In this document: piece after piece, positions 11,207 through 22,303 of the stretch | How positions within the stretch are numbered: position 1 is the first letter of the stretch | Layout: each line of letters opens with the position of its first letter | Assembly (NCBI GenBank): GCA_018398585.1 | Contig: JAGTTD010000001.1 | Span: forward strand, 38,951,938-39,015,937 | Origin: Simmondsia chinensis | Taxonomy: Eukaryota; Streptophyta; Magnoliopsida; Caryophyllales; Simmondsiaceae | Length of the DNA stretch: 64,000 nt | Direction: 5' to 3' | The notes under the pieces: model-generated | Database searches by the model: none | Seen by the model: only the letters and a program-made list of their open reading frames with translations | Told to the model about the DNA's origin: nothing | Position numbers and translations under genes: made by a program

Positions 11207-11704
11207 GTAAATTATATTTTAGTATTATGAGATTTTGTGCATTATTTTTTAATCCTTAAATTTTATAAAATAATTTTTTAGTTCCAAAGACAAATATTTA
11301 ATAAAGTAGTCGGCATAATGGTGTATAAAGATGTAAGCTTGTTGTTATTTGCTGATAACCCTACCGTCCCCTTCGTCATCCCACAAATGAATCACGATGC
11401 TTGTGACACACCTAATAAAGAAGAGTTGGATAACATACCTATTTTATATCCTCATACACTGTCGCTTGAACTTTTTTAATAAATATATGTAAGTTTTGTA
11501 CAACAACAGCAATAAAAAACCCCATGTTTCAAACAACTCCCACCAAGGCAGGGTATGATCTTGAAGGGAGACTGTTTTCAAAAAACCCCCAAACCAAAAA
11601 AGTAAAAACGGAACAATTTAACTTTTGTGCTAAACTATTATTTCATAAAATTTATAAACTAAAAAATTAATACACGAATCTCTAAATAGTAATGTGTAAA
11701 TTAC
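11207..11704. mobile_element. AT-rich MITE, family 1, copy 1
   Basis: Left arm 11207-11285 and right arm 11626-11704 are inverted copies: a GTAAATTA start, TGTGYATTA, then AAATTTTATRAAATAATTTTTTAGTT. The same arms recur at 12419-13041 and 40171-40387. The interior contains a degraded SINE/RTE-type tail (11502-11594). The target duplication is unclear. Confidence 0.65.
11502..11594 (-). mobile_element. Degraded fragment of the SINE/RTE tail
   Basis: The minus strand reads GGTTTGGGGG, then an ACAGTCTCCCTTCAAGAT block, an ACCCTGCC block, GGGAGTTG and a GTTGTTGT-like end. This matches the order of blocks in the tail of the 5S-headed SINEs and the RTE LINE at 55182. The AAGGCTGCGTAC block is missing, and no 5S head is attached. 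Homology is by eye only. Confidence 0.45.
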
Positions 11705-12418
11705 TGAAATTATTATATTGAATTTTTAACTTGCATGAATTGCGTACAAGTAGAGGGGTGAGGGTTTAGTTGGGCAGAGAATGGAATGGAATGGAATTAA
11801 ATGACAATGAACTGCTGATAGCTCTAGTTGCTTTCATGCATTTAATTCTTTTTCTTTTACTTTTAGGAAAACTACTATACATACTAAATTAAGGATAATA
11901 TTATTATTGAAGTAAAAATTATTAATATTAAAATAATTTTGTAAATTCTTATAATTATTATTTATTATAAATTACATAATTATTATGACAATGACAATAA
12001 TAATTATTAATCTGACAATGATAACTACTTAAATTAATATGTCAAATTTATGCATCGAGTAATATAACAAAATATAATTGAGTTATTATAGATAATACTA
12101 TATAATTATTTTTTCCAAAATAAATAACTTAATATTTTATATATTTAATAATAATTTAATTACATTAATTTGATACATATGTACTTTATATTACCTCCTA
12201 TTCCACGTATGGGGACGGCTATCGTATGCATGGGTTGCTTTGCTTTTGCATCAATTATTGCTGTCATTATTATCATACCCTCCCCTGTTCATGCAAAACT
12301 GTTAAATTAAATATTAGCACAAACACTTTATTCTTAATTATGTTATTATATAAAAAGAGTGTTAAAAAAAACTTTTTTTTAAAAATCTTAGTTTCAAAAA
12401 TAGGGTATTAAAATATTA
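11705..12418. other. AT-rich intergenic stretch
   Basis: No gene is supported. Short frames such as that at 12226 lack codon structure or family resemblance. Confidence 0.5.
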
Positions 12419-13041
12419 GGTAAATTACATATTAGATTTTTTTACTATAAAATTTGTGAAATAACTGCTTATTTCAAATGTCATCATGTTTTTCTTTTAT
12501 AAAATAGTCTAAACAACGGTGTAACCTAAGAGGGTATCAGCACGCAAGCACTGAATCCCATTAGAACTCCGAAGTTAAGCGTACTCGTGCAAAAGTAGTA
12601 CCAAGATGAATGACCTCCCGGGAAGTCTTCGTATTGCATCTGTTAGGTTAGAGGTTATCAGAAACCGCCTCTCTTTAAGGTACCCTGAAGGGGGAAGGTT
12701 GCGTACATCCATCCCCCAAACCCTACTTAGACGGGAGCTCTTGGGGCACTGGGAATGCTGCAGTCTAAACAACGGTGTCTAAAAGTTTTAAATCGAAATC
12801 TCATCCGCCTCTTCTTTATTAATAGTGTCACAATATTGCGGTTTGGGTTTAGATTGAGAGGAGTAACAAGAGAAAGGCCAATTTACTAGCAAATAACTGG
12901 AAATTTGTACACTAGTTTACATGATCATTTGATTTATTTCTTTAAATACATGTAATTTTAAGATTAAAAAATTATTCCACAAAATTTATAAATAGAAAAG
13001 GCAATACACCAAACCTCCTGGTAATAATATGTAATTTACAT
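12419..13041. mobile_element. AT-rich MITE, family 1, copy 2, interrupted by a SINE
   Basis: Left arm starts at GGTAAATTACATATTAG (12419). The right arm ends at ATATGTAATTTACA and reads back as the same sequence, including AAATTTTGTGRAATAA. The 5S-headed SINE copy B with its target duplication lies inside, so the MITE is the older insertion. Without the SINE the MITE is about 370 bp. Confidence 0.7.
12523..12761 (+). mobile_element. 5S-rRNA-headed SINE, copy B, with a perfect 17-bp target duplication
   Basis: The identical 17-bp flanks AGTCTAAACAACGGTGT (12506-12522 and 12762-12778) define a 239-bp retroposon. It has the same parts as copies A and C: leader aacctaagaggg, 5S-like head (about 12534-12641) with TCCGAAGTTAAGCGT and AGTAGTACCAAGATG, then a tail with CGCCTCTCTTTAAGG, AAGGTTGCGTACATCC, ACCCTACTTA and GGGCACTGGGAATGCTGC. 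There is no poly(A). The long target duplication shows target-primed retroposition of a discrete RNA. Confidence 0.92.
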
Positions 13042-13568
13042 TTATTTATCAAATATAGTTCAAATCCTACATATTTGAATTTAGAAACATCCTCCTAAAC
13101 CACGATGGAGATTACATCTTATTTTATAACATGTCGTTGTTGCTTTCCTTCTTTCAGAATGTATATGATACATCTTCTTTATATAATAAATTGGATAATG
13201 TTAGTAGCAGGATCAAATTATTACTGTCAGAGAAAAACAGTAGGTTTTAAGGTAATTTTGTAACTCTTATTACTTATGAATTACATTATTATTTTGATAA
13301 TAAAAAATTTTACTCTACCAATAATAACTTCAAGTAAATATTTATTGTTTTATTTTATTTTTTTTTTTTAAATCCTGGAGTCCTTTTAAGGTACTTTTAT
13401 CAATATATACCATTCCCATATCAAAGTTAAGATTGAGCTACCTTTATGCACTTTCATATTTTTTATTATTATTATTTTATTTTTGTTCAAAATGTGTAAG
13501 TAACAAAGATTAAAACATAAAGCTAAGTTCTTCAGGGGAGCACTTTAACTCCTTTGTATGAAAATAAA
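13042..13568. other. AT-rich intergenic stretch
   Basis: No coding or RNA features are supported; only poly-T and AT runs. Confidence 0.5.
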
Positions 13569-13667
13569 ATTTTAAGAAAGAAAAAGAAATAAAAAAGGAA
13601 AAGCGGGAAAAAAAAAGGACAAAATTCTGAAAAGCTGTAAAAATATGACATAGGTTAAGTTCGTTTA
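13569..13667 (+). repeat. Direct repeat, left copy (about 98 bp)
   Basis: Starts at tttaagaaagaaaaag and runs through ggacaaaattctgaaaagc to taggttaagttc. It recurs in the same orientation at 14361-14458 with few differences. The two copies flank a foldback element. Confidence 0.8.
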
Positions 13668-13864
13668 GGCTACTCCCAATTTAAGTCGCATTTTTATCAT
13701 ATAATTAAAAATAAGGCTTCTCCTCTCCCAATGAAATCCTATTTTGTTAACTATATTTTCATATTTTTAATTATTTTAATACTTAATATTATTTATATTA
13801 ATTTAATTATTTAAAATTAAAAAACGAACATATATTTAAAATAAGGGTTATTTATATTAAAGGT

Positions 13865-14185
13865 ATATATTGTGTCATTTTGGTCCTTATACTTTTAATT
13901 GTGTCAATTTAGTCCATCAACTATTCATATTGTATCAATTTGGTCCTTATTACAAAATTTATGTTACATTTTTGATGAAATTTATAATGTTTCGGCAACA
14001 AGTTGACCTAAATTGAGTTAATGGATGGATTCGTAATCGATTAGATGCATCTAACATGATTGTACTGTTAAAAACTATCTTACTAATTTAACTTTAATTT
14101 GATCATAAGACTAAATTGATACAATATAAGTAATATAGGGACTAAATTGATATAATTAAAAATATAAGAAGTAAATTGATATATT
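13865..14185. mobile_element. Foldback/MITE-like element with arms of about 80 bp
   Basis: Left arm 13865-13952 (TGTGTCATTTTGGTCCTTAT, TTGTATCAATTTGGTCC) and right arm 14106-14185 (GACTAAATTGATACAATATA, GGGACTAAATTGATATAATT) are inverted copies. The repeated GGGACTAAATTGATACAATT unit occurs twice in each arm. No open frame is present. Confidence 0.7.
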
Positions 14186-14360
14186 AAGCAAAATATAAAG
14201 TGTTCTAAGCTTTGAATGGAAGCCCCATACTTCAAAATCTGATTTAGTTTACCCGGGTTGCTGCCCGCTTATTTCTTCTTCAATTGTGTAAGGACTTTTA
14301 ATGTAAATAACCTCGAAAACAAACATGATTCAAAAAAATAAATTAATTGCATTGAGAGAA

Positions 14361-14458
14361 AAATTTAAGAAAGAAAAAGAAATAAAAAAGAAAAAGGGGG
14401 GAAAAAGGACAAAATTCTGAAAAGCTGTAAAAAAATAACATAGGTCAAGTTCCTTTAG
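14361..14458 (+). repeat. Direct repeat, right copy
   Basis: Second copy of the 13569-13667 sequence, about 790 bp downstream, in the same orientation. Confidence 0.8.
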
Positions 14459-15069
14459 TATTGATTGTACAAATTAGCCTTTTAAAAAAGTCAAGCCCTT
14501 TGACAACTGCCTATTGCCTTTGGTCCCCCTACATCAACCTTTTTTTTTTTTTTTTCAATTAAAAAACTTTTTATAAAGTATATACACCATATGACAATTC
14601 ACGTGAGGTTGGTGCATTTTTTTATGAAAATAATCATTGTATTTTTACATAAAATTACGTTAAAAATTTATCATTTTTCACTAATTAACTGTCACAACTC
14701 TCAAAATATTTGAAACACCGCCCCCTTGATGTCTAAAAGTTTTAATTCGACCACTTTAAACCAAGTTGTTAAATAACTATCGAATATTATGTGATTTGCA
14801 CATCTAAATTTTAGCGTACCCTTTTTAGTTTTTTCAATACACATGAAACAAGGGTCAAAACTAGTCAAGCTAGAAATTCGTTTACATGTCGTTCTTCCCT
14901 ACCTTGGTCTGATCCCAAGGGAGTCTAAAAGAAGCTGGATTGAAACATTGGCGGGGGAGGGGGTGGACAATAATTTTCCAGATTCGTTCCTTTAGATAAT
15001 ACATGAATGTACTCCAAAATCTATATAAGAGCTAGTAGGAGGTAACAAATAAGGAACGATGTGATTTAA
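14459..15069. other. AT-rich intergenic stretch
   Basis: No gene, RNA or element boundary is supported. Confidence 0.5.
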
Positions 15070-15252
15070 CTTGGTTGATTTAGAGGCAAGTAAGGGGATA
15101 AAATATTGCTTGAGGGCAAAAGATCTAGAGTTCGATTCCCCGCTTGAACTTCTCCCCGAGAAATTCTTGACTTAACTGGCGCAGGTGCTGTGTGGGTTAT
15201 CGCATGGGTCTGGGTTTATAGGATAATCGGGTTCCTCATTAGCAAACAAAAA
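15070..15252 (+). mobile_element. tRNA-derived SINE, diverged copy
   Basis: A pol III B-box (GAGTTCGATTCCC, 15128-15140) is followed by CGCTTGAACTTCTCCC, GAATTCTTGACTTAA-like and GGGTTCCTCATTAGCA blocks and an A-rich end. The same order appears, better preserved, on the minus strand at 37236-37440. The A-box region is diverged. It was probably 5S-unrelated and tRNA-headed. Confidence 0.6.
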
Positions 15253-15589
15253 AAGTAAAAGTCATAATTTTAAGGGTGCTTTTCCAAAAAACTAAAAAGT
15301 TGCAGTGGTTAAAAGAAAAATAACAGGTGGTTTTTGTTTTAAAAAATTTGCATATAAAACCACCTCTTTTTTTTAGGAAACCACCTCACTTTTGCAAAAC
15401 ATGGCAATGTCACATTTTCTGACAGTTTCCGCTAGCTCCATTAGTTAAGTGTTGCGTATAGGGCTTCTTTTGACCAAAACGACATGTTTAACAATTATTA
15501 ATTCAGCAATATTTATCAAATGACCATTGTTACCCTTGGCTTAAAAAAAACAAAATTCACTCCATCATCCCCATCCCTTTCTCAACCAT

Positions 15590-15850
15590 TTGTCGTTCAT
15601 TTCCATACATTTCCCTTCCATTTTAATACATTTCTGCTCTGTTTTCATACACTTCTCTTCCATTTCCATATCTTTCTCCTCCATTTTCATTTTTGTCCCC
15701 ATTCACATCGCTTCTGCTTGGTTTCCATGTGTCTTCCCCATCCATTAACCCTCCTCCATTTTCCTCCCCCTCCATTTTTGTCCATTAACGCTCCTCCATT
15801 TTCGATGATGCGTGAGGTTTTGCAACCAAAGAGAGAGAATTGCCCATGAG
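15590..15850 (+). repeat. Pyrimidine-rich tandem repeats inside the long-TIR element
   Basis: A CATTTYCATACAYTTCYCTTC-like unit repeats several times, then turns into TCCATTTTC-rich sequence. The repetition produces a His/Phe-rich 109-residue frame (15520-15849) that I consider an artefact. Confidence 0.7.
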
Positions 15851-15889
15851 AGAGGACAAAAGGGGAATGACACTCATCCTTTTTTTTTG

Positions 15890-16180
15890 TTTTTGGTAAA
15901 ATATGAAAAGACCCCTTGAACTTTATAATTTAACACAACAGAATCCTTGAAATTTTAATTTCATAAATTATCCTCCTGAACTTTATAATTAAACATAAAA
16001 CACCATCTGCACTTTTAATATCATAAAATGACCCATTGGACTTTATTGTTACAAACAACACACTCCTTGAACTTCATAATTAAATAAAATACACCCCCTA
16101 TATTTTCAATTTTAAACAATAGCCAGTGAACTTTGTTCTTACACAATCACCGTGAACTTTGTTACTAAATGGAACTCATT
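15890..16180 (+). repeat. Degenerate tandem repeat based on CCTTGAACTTTATAATT
   Basis: Units containing CTTGAACTTTATAATTWAAC recur about every 35-60 bp with drift. They lie in the interior of the long-TIR element and have no coding potential. Confidence 0.6.
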
Positions 16181-16739
16181 CCTTAGAATTAAGAAATTTG
16201 AAATTATAAAAATATACGAAATTAAAAGCATCTAAAACAAATTATGAAAAAAATCTTGGAAAAATTTGAAAAAAATATTAGAGAAAATTAGTTAAATAAA
16301 TTTATATTTAAAAAATTTATCAAATTAAAAATCAGGAATTTTATACTTTTACACCCAAAATAGGAATTTTATATTTTTGGTGAAAGATAGGAGCTTTATG
16401 TTTTTTAATAAATATATAAGAAGATTTTCTAATATTTAAACAAAATAATTTTTTCAATTAATTAGAGTAGTAATACTATAAATTTAGAATATAAAAAAAT
16501 ATTTTTTAAATTTTTATAAAACTTATTAAAAGATAAAATATAATAATTTATTTAAAAATATAAATTTTAAAATTAGGTTTGTAATTTAAAATTAAAAAAT
16601 AGTACAATATTTAAAATTTGAAATAAAATTTTGAAAAAATAATTTTTAAAAATTTTGAAAAACAAAAGTTAAAAAATATTAGTATATTTTTTTCAAAATT
16701 TTTCAAAAAATAAATTTTCATAATTCGTTTCAAATTTTT
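16181..16739. other. AT-rich interior of the long-TIR element
   Basis: Extremely A/T-rich sequence with no coding potential, leading into the inner end of the split right arm. Confidence 0.5.
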
Positions 16740-16856
16740 TAATATGTAAGGGGTGGAGAAAATGTTGACAAAGGAATGGGAATGATGGAGTGAATTTATT
16801 TTTAGCCAAGGGTATAATGATTATTTAGTAAATGTTGCTGAATTAATAATGCCTAA

Positions 16857-17286
16857 TAATACAAACCTGGCACCCCCACACTCGCCAAGCTCATTCCCTC
16901 CGCTATCGTCAGGACTCCTTTCGCCAGCATTCCTGCCAGTCCAACCTGATTCATCTGCAGCAACACAACTTCAATAGCCATCCTAAGTTCTTTCCCCTGC
17001 AACGTCATCAAAGACATTTTGCAGATATTTTGTAGATATTTTATCTATAAATAGTGGGGAGTTAGTTAACATTAGGGTGTGATGAATTGTGTACCTCTTT
17101 CTTCTACTTCTCCAAAACCCTAATCTATGTCTTTTCCCCTTCCTTACTTGTAAATCTCCATTTTTGGAGCTCACTTTATCTATATATGTATAAATACATA
17201 CAATGGGGCAGCCATTACTGCATCGTAGCCCTATATTTGCTTGTAATTGCCATTAATTGAGACAGATTTCATTTAAGTTCGTATCA
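16857..17286 (+). repeat. 5' LTR of the gypsy element
   Basis: Begins TAATACAAACC, where the 3' LTR has TGGTACAAACC, so the usual TG start has probably mutated; it ends GTATCA. A TATA box (CTATAAATAG) lies at 17045-17054. Confidence 0.88.
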
Positions 17287-17288
17287 AT

Positions 17289-17300
17289 TGGTATCAGAGC
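17289..17300 (+). other. Primer-binding site of the gypsy element
   Basis: TGGTATCAGAGC lies two bases after the 5' LTR and matches the initiator Met tRNA complement. Confidence 0.9.
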
Positions 17301-17348
17301 ACTCTATCCTCGGCCCAGAATCTCGCTTGGTTTGATCGGAGTTCAGCC

Positions 17349-18460
17349 ATGGTAGAGGGAACACGATCACAAGTTACCTTGAGAGAGATCGATGAATCAA
17401 ATGATCAGCGCCATAACGCACCAGAGAGGTCATTTATTGACCTCCGGGAAGAGCTTCGTGAGGTCGTTACTGGCATCTCATTGCACGTCGCGGGTCTCGC
17501 TCACCTGGCGAATGATCGGGTTCAGCTGCCAGCTCTCGAATCCACGGCCTCGCCTTCTACTCGAGCGAGTGATGCCGAAATGGTGTTCCCAGCTAACACG
17601 AGAGGTAATTATCAACCTCCCACTAGATTCACTAAGATTGAATTCCTTACATTTAATGGTAGGGGCGTGGAGGGGTGGTTACGTCGCTGTGAGAGGTACT
17701 TTGTCATATATAGAACCCCCGAGGACACGAAAGTCATGCTTGCTAGTGTGGTCTTGGAGGGTGACGCCCAAGAATGGCATGAATCCTTCAAGCAATTATG
17801 GCCTAGGGAGGTGGCAGTACCTTGGGAGGTGTATGCCTCACGAATCCGAGCTAGGTTCGTAGAATCAACAGATAACTCTCTCATGAAGCTTATGAAACTC
17901 CACCAAATGGGAAATGTTGGTGAATACCTATGCCGGTTTGAGTCACTAGTGAATAAGTGTGGGCTAACGGAGGAACAGAAGGTTAGCGTAATGTTAAGTG
18001 GATGACATGAAGACATATATGGCGGTGTTCCCATGTTTAAGCCCCAAACGATGCATAACGTCGTAGTTCTGGCCGGACTGTAAGAGTGCCATTGCCCCTA
18101 TCTTGATAAAATAGCCGGTAAAAGTTCTATGAGATCAATGCCCTTATTACCAACACCTAGCCCCTTGAGGGCCTATCCCGGAAACCCATCACCTCGCCCA
18201 CCCTAGCGACTATTACCGCCAACTAGCAGTACACCATGACCCCAACCTCGATGCTAGCTGAGTCTCACACCGACAGAACTGGATGATCTTTGCAACTGGA
18301 ATCTATGTTTTTACTGCCGTGAATGCTTCAGCTCTTGTCCTCAATGCCCGATGCGGAATCGCGCCAAGGTATTCTGGCTGAAAGCAGATGAGGAGGAACC
18401 CTTGGTTGATTTGATTCCACCATTTAACCCACGGTTACTATAGCCGATGACGAACAAGTG
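17349..18460 (+). pseudogene. Gypsy gag remnant
   Basis: The start codon at 17349 lies 48 bp after the primer-binding site. The first 218 residues hold a retrotransposon gag core, with FNGRGVEGWLRRCERYF near residues 102-118, VVLEGDAQEWHE near 134-145 and an LCRFESLVNKCGL-like stretch near 195-207. The frame stops at 18005. Downstream, frameshifted sequence to about 18360 contains a Cys-rich CFYCRECFSSCPQC-like patch that may be a damaged zinc knuckle. The gag protein would form the virus-like particle; this copy cannot make it. Confidence 0.8.
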
Positions 18461-18469
18461 TTATGTGCC

Positions 18470-21400
18470 AGTATCTGGCACAATTTTCCTTGACGCCTAT
18501 TGGATGTGCCATTTACTTCTGGCATGCTACTTATTTCGTTATCTGGGTGTGACATGGTTCTCGAAATTCAGTGGTTGCGTACTCTTAGTAAAGTCACTTG
18601 GGATTTTTCTGAGCTGTTGATGAAGTTTACCCTTCAAGGGCATTGTTATACCCTTAGCGGTATTCGATCTTCTCCCCTGAAGGCTATTAATGACAGCAAG
18701 TTGTCCTCACTTTTATCCTCCGTAGCTTCCTTCTTTGCATTATTAGTCGCCACCACATCTGAATCGACTTCTCTATTCTTGGTTCAAATTGATCCGCCTG
18801 ATTAGTCTATACCATCCACTTTCCAAAAGCTCCTTAATGAATATGAAGATGTTTTTACCGCTAAGATAGAGCTTCCACCATCTCTCCCATTCTTCGATCA
18901 CAGGATTCCATTGATGGATGGCAGTAATCCAGTAAACATCCGACCTTACCGCTATCCTCTTTTTCATAAAGACGTTATTGATTCTATGATCAAGGAGATG
19001 TTGCAAGTTGGGGCCATACAAAATAACACCTCGCCATTTGCTTCACCGATAGTACTCGTCAAGAAGAAGGATGGAACTTGGGAACTCTGTGTTGACTACA
19101 AGGCCTTAACAAGATGACCGTTAAGGATAAGTTTCCTATTCCAATTATTGAAGAGTTACTTGATGAGGTTGGAGGCGCCTCATTCTTCTCTAAATTAGAC
19201 ATCAAATCTGGTTACTAGTAGATCCGGATGGCAAACGAGGATATTCCAAAGACGGATTTTCGAACGCATTTCGGTCATTATGAGTTCACTGTGATGACTT
19301 TCGGATTGTCAAACGCTTCATCGAAATTCCAAAGTTTGATGAATGACATGTTCAAGCCATATCTCCGACAATTCGCCTTTGTCTTTTTTTATGACATTCT
19401 CATCTACAACAGCACATTGTCGGCACACCTTTCCCATCTTTGAACAATTCTCGGTCTTCTCCGCGCCAATCACCTAATTGCCAATCACGCCAAGTGCACT
19501 TTTGGTGCTCGCCGCATTGAATATATGGGGCATTCCGTTTTCGGTGAAGGGATCTCCGCCAATCCACGAAAAATTGAGGCTGCCGCCAATTGGCCATGAC
19601 CCTAGACCCTGAAGTAGCTTTGGGGGTTTTTGGGGCTATTGGGTTGTTATCGTTGGTTTATTGCTCAGTATGGCATCATCACTCGACCGTTAACCTGTCT
19701 CCTTCGAAAAGACAATTTTATCCGGAACTCGTATGCTGAAGATGCCTTCAACCGCCTAACAGGCACCTTAACTTCAACACCCGTACTTTCCCTTCAGGAT
19801 TTTACCAAGACCTTTGTTATAGAAACTGACGCCTCTAGCATTGGCATTGGCGCCGTCCTGATGCAAGAGGGCCACCCCTTGGCAAATATCAGCCGTACTC
19901 TAGCTCCCCGCCATCAGGGCATGTCAGTTAATGAACAGGAACTACTGGCAGTGGTCTTTGCGGTTGAAAAATGGGAACAGTATGTCACCAACTGCCATTT
20001 CATCATCCGCATTGATCAACAAAGCTTGAAATTTCTTCTTGAATAGCGGTTAACGTCTTCTCTTTAACACTTATGGCTTTCTCGCCTAATTGGCCTCAAC
20101 TATGACAAAGTTTATAAAAAGGAAGCTGAGAACAGAGCAGCCAAAGCTTTATCTCACCTTTCAGAGATGGAGGTCTCATGTTGGCGTTATCTTCCATATC
20201 CACTGACTTCATGAAAAGGTTGATTGATTCCTAGTCCCAAGACCCAATTCTTTCATGCATCATTGCTGACAAGGTGGCGGAACCCCTTTCTCGTCCCTAG
20301 TACTCTTGGCACCAACGTCATTTAGGATACAGTGGCCAATTTCTTGTGGGCAGTGATGCCAACCTCCGCCATGACATTCTTTTGTGGCTTCACGATTCCG
20401 CTCGAAGAGGACATTCTAGAATTTATGCTACTTACTGCCATATTAAGCCTTTATGTTACAGGAAGGGTCTTCGCGGGACATCACTAACTATATCTGCCAA
20501 TGCACTGTTTATTAGAAGAACAAGTATGAAACAACGGTGCCAACTGGCCTCCTCCAGCCCCTCAAGTTCCCACATCTATATGGAATAGCATCTCCCTTGA
20601 CTTCATTAAGGGTTTGCCGCCATCTGAAGGCACTCGGCTATTTTGGTGGTAATTGACCGTCTCACCAAGTATGCTCATTTCATGTCTCACGCCCATCCAT
20701 ACATGGCTGTCATTGTTGCTCATCTGTTCTTGGATCAGATCTGCTGCCTTCATGGCCTACCAAAAACTATCATTAGTGATCGAGATCCGGTATTCACCAG
20801 CAGCTTTTGGCCAGAAATTTTTTCTAGACTGGGCACCCACCTTAACCTATCACCATCATATCATCCGCAGTCTGACGGGTAGACAAAGGTTCTCATTCAA
20901 TGTTTAGAGACTTACTTATGATGTATGGTCAGCAAACAACCTTGGCTGTGGACACGTTGGATTCCCTTGGTAGAATGGTGGTACAACACCACTTTCCAAT
21001 CTTCCGCCCAAGCATCGTCATTTTGAGCTGCTCTATGGTCAGCCCCCCCCCCCCCCCCCCCCCCCCCCCATGCTGTTGATCATAGTTTGGCAGCTCGTGA
21101 AGAAATCATCAGCCGCTTATGCCATCATCTCTTCTATTCCCAGAACCGAATGAAGTAGCTAGCAAATTGCCAACGCACTGATGGAGAGCTCCAGATAGGC
21201 GACTATGTGTGGTTTAAACTTCAGCCCTACCACCAGCAAAGTGTAGAGGTCAAACGCTTCCACAAACAAGCGCCACGGTATTATGGCCCTTGTTGCATTC
21301 TAGATCAGGTAAGCAAGGTTGCTTACCAGCTTGATCTACCTGCTCAATCCGCCATACACCACACAGTTCACGTCTATCTATTAAAATGGTGCTTCTCGGT

Positions 21401-21480
21401 TCCTGCCACCAGTACTCCGCTACCTGATACTTGGCCGCCAGCTGCAACTCCCCCTGAACTTGTTGCCATTTAAAATTGCT
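18470..21480 (+). pseudogene. Gypsy pol remnant: protease, reverse transcriptase, RNase H, integrase
   Basis: The order is readable in pieces. At 18500-18805 is the protease C-terminal part with SGCDMVLEIQWLRTL. At 18911-19440 is reverse transcriptase, with [24 protein letters not shown] followed by a stop, and [11 protein letters not shown], where the catalytic FxDD is degraded to FYD. At 19630-20046 is RNase H with FVIETDASSIGIGAVLMQ. At 20643-20882 is the integrase core with ISDRDPVFTSSFW and SYHPQSDG. At 21207-21473 is the integrase C-terminal GPY/F-type module (KQAPRYYGPCCILDQVSKVA). At least several frameshifts and stops are present. A 27-C run (21043-21069) interrupts the region. Confidence 0.88.
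21043..21069 (+). repeat. 27-C homopolymer in the gypsy integrase region
   Basis: An uninterrupted C run sits between the integrase core and the C-terminal module. It may be a real expansion or an assembly or polymerase artefact. Confidence 0.9.
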
Positions 21481-21624
21481 GGATGGTTAAAAGTTGCCAA
21501 ATTGCCACGACCCAAGCTCTAGCTCAATGGGAAAGCTAGAGTGCTGCTGATGCTACTTGGGAATTTCTACAAGACTTCTAGCTCTGCTTCCTTACTTTCG
21601 ATCCTCGAGGACGAGGATCTTCTC

Positions 21625-22068
21625 AAGGAGGCGGCATTGGTACAAACCTGGCATCCCCACACTCGCCAAGCTAATTTCCTTTGCTACCGGAAAGACTCCA
21701 TTCGCCAGAATTCTGGGCAATCCAACCTGATTCATCTGCAGCAACACAACTTCAGCAGCCATCCTAAGCTCTTTCCTCTGCCACGTCATCAAAGATATTT
21801 TGTAGATATTTTTCAGATATTTTTTTCTATAAATAGTAGAAAGTTAGTTAGAATTAGGGTGTGATGAACTGTGTGGCTCTTTCTTCTTCTCCTCCAAAAT
21901 CCTAGTATATGTCTTTTCCCCTTTATTACTTGTAAATCTCCATTTTTGGAACTTACTCTATCAATATATATAAAAATGCATACAATGGGGCAGCCGTTAC
22001 TGCCCCGTAGCCTTATATTTGATTGTGATCGCCATTGATTGAGCTAGATTTCATCTAAGTTCGTATCA
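21625..22068 (+). repeat. Polypurine tract and 3' LTR of the gypsy element
   Basis: The tract AAGGAGGCGGCAT (21625-21637) precedes an LTR starting TGGTACAAACC at 21638 and ending GTATCA at 22068. The TATA box is at 21827-21836. It is visibly diverged from the 5' LTR, which points to an old insertion. Confidence 0.85.
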
Positions 22069-22303
22069 CCTAGACACATCATTTTGGTAAAAAAAAAAAA
22101 GAAAAAGCCCAATACGCAACACTTGAACTGACGTAATAATGGAGCTAATAAAAACCGTCGTAAGGTGTGACATTACAAATGTTTTGCAAAACTAAGATGG
22201 TTTCCTGCCCAAAAAAAGTTACTTTTATGTGACTGGACAGAAAAGTAAAATGGTTTTATTGAAATTTTTCTTTTTGTATTTTGGTAAACACCCCTATTTT
22301 AAG

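Larger units (their letters stand above)
16857..22068 (+). mobile_element. Ty3/gypsy retrotransposon, probably a chromovirus, degenerate
   Basis: Two LTRs of about 430 bp (16857-17286 and 21638-22068) bound a gag, protease, reverse transcriptase, RNase H and integrase order, the Ty3/gypsy arrangement. Flanking CCTAA (16852-16856) and CCTAG (22069-22073) form a near-perfect 5-bp target duplication. It inserted into the right arm of a DNA element. The domains are spread over different frames and contain stops. A diverged chromodomain-like stretch near 21480-21600 suggests a chromovirus. Confidence 0.92.
15275..22294. mobile_element. Long-TIR DNA element (Mutator-like or similar), split by a gypsy retrotransposon
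   Basis: The left arm (15275 to about 15620) is inverted relative to a right arm made of 22294-22074 joined to 16851-16740 once the gypsy insert is removed. Shared blocks include CTTTTGCAAAACATG-like sequence, TAGCTCCATTA, GTGTTGCGTAT, ACCAAAA, TTATTAATTCAGCAA and TACCCTTGGCT. Flanks AATTTTAAG (15266-15274) and TATTTTAAG (22295-22303) differ at one base and look like an 8-9-bp target duplication. Without the insert the element is about 1.8 kb and has no transposase. Long TIRs favour a non-autonomous Mutator-like element; hAT remains possible. Confidence 0.75.

Noticed and set aside
15520..15849. 109-residue Phe/His-rich protein
   Set aside because: It follows a pyrimidine-rich tandem repeat inside a DNA element; low complexity and no family resemblance.
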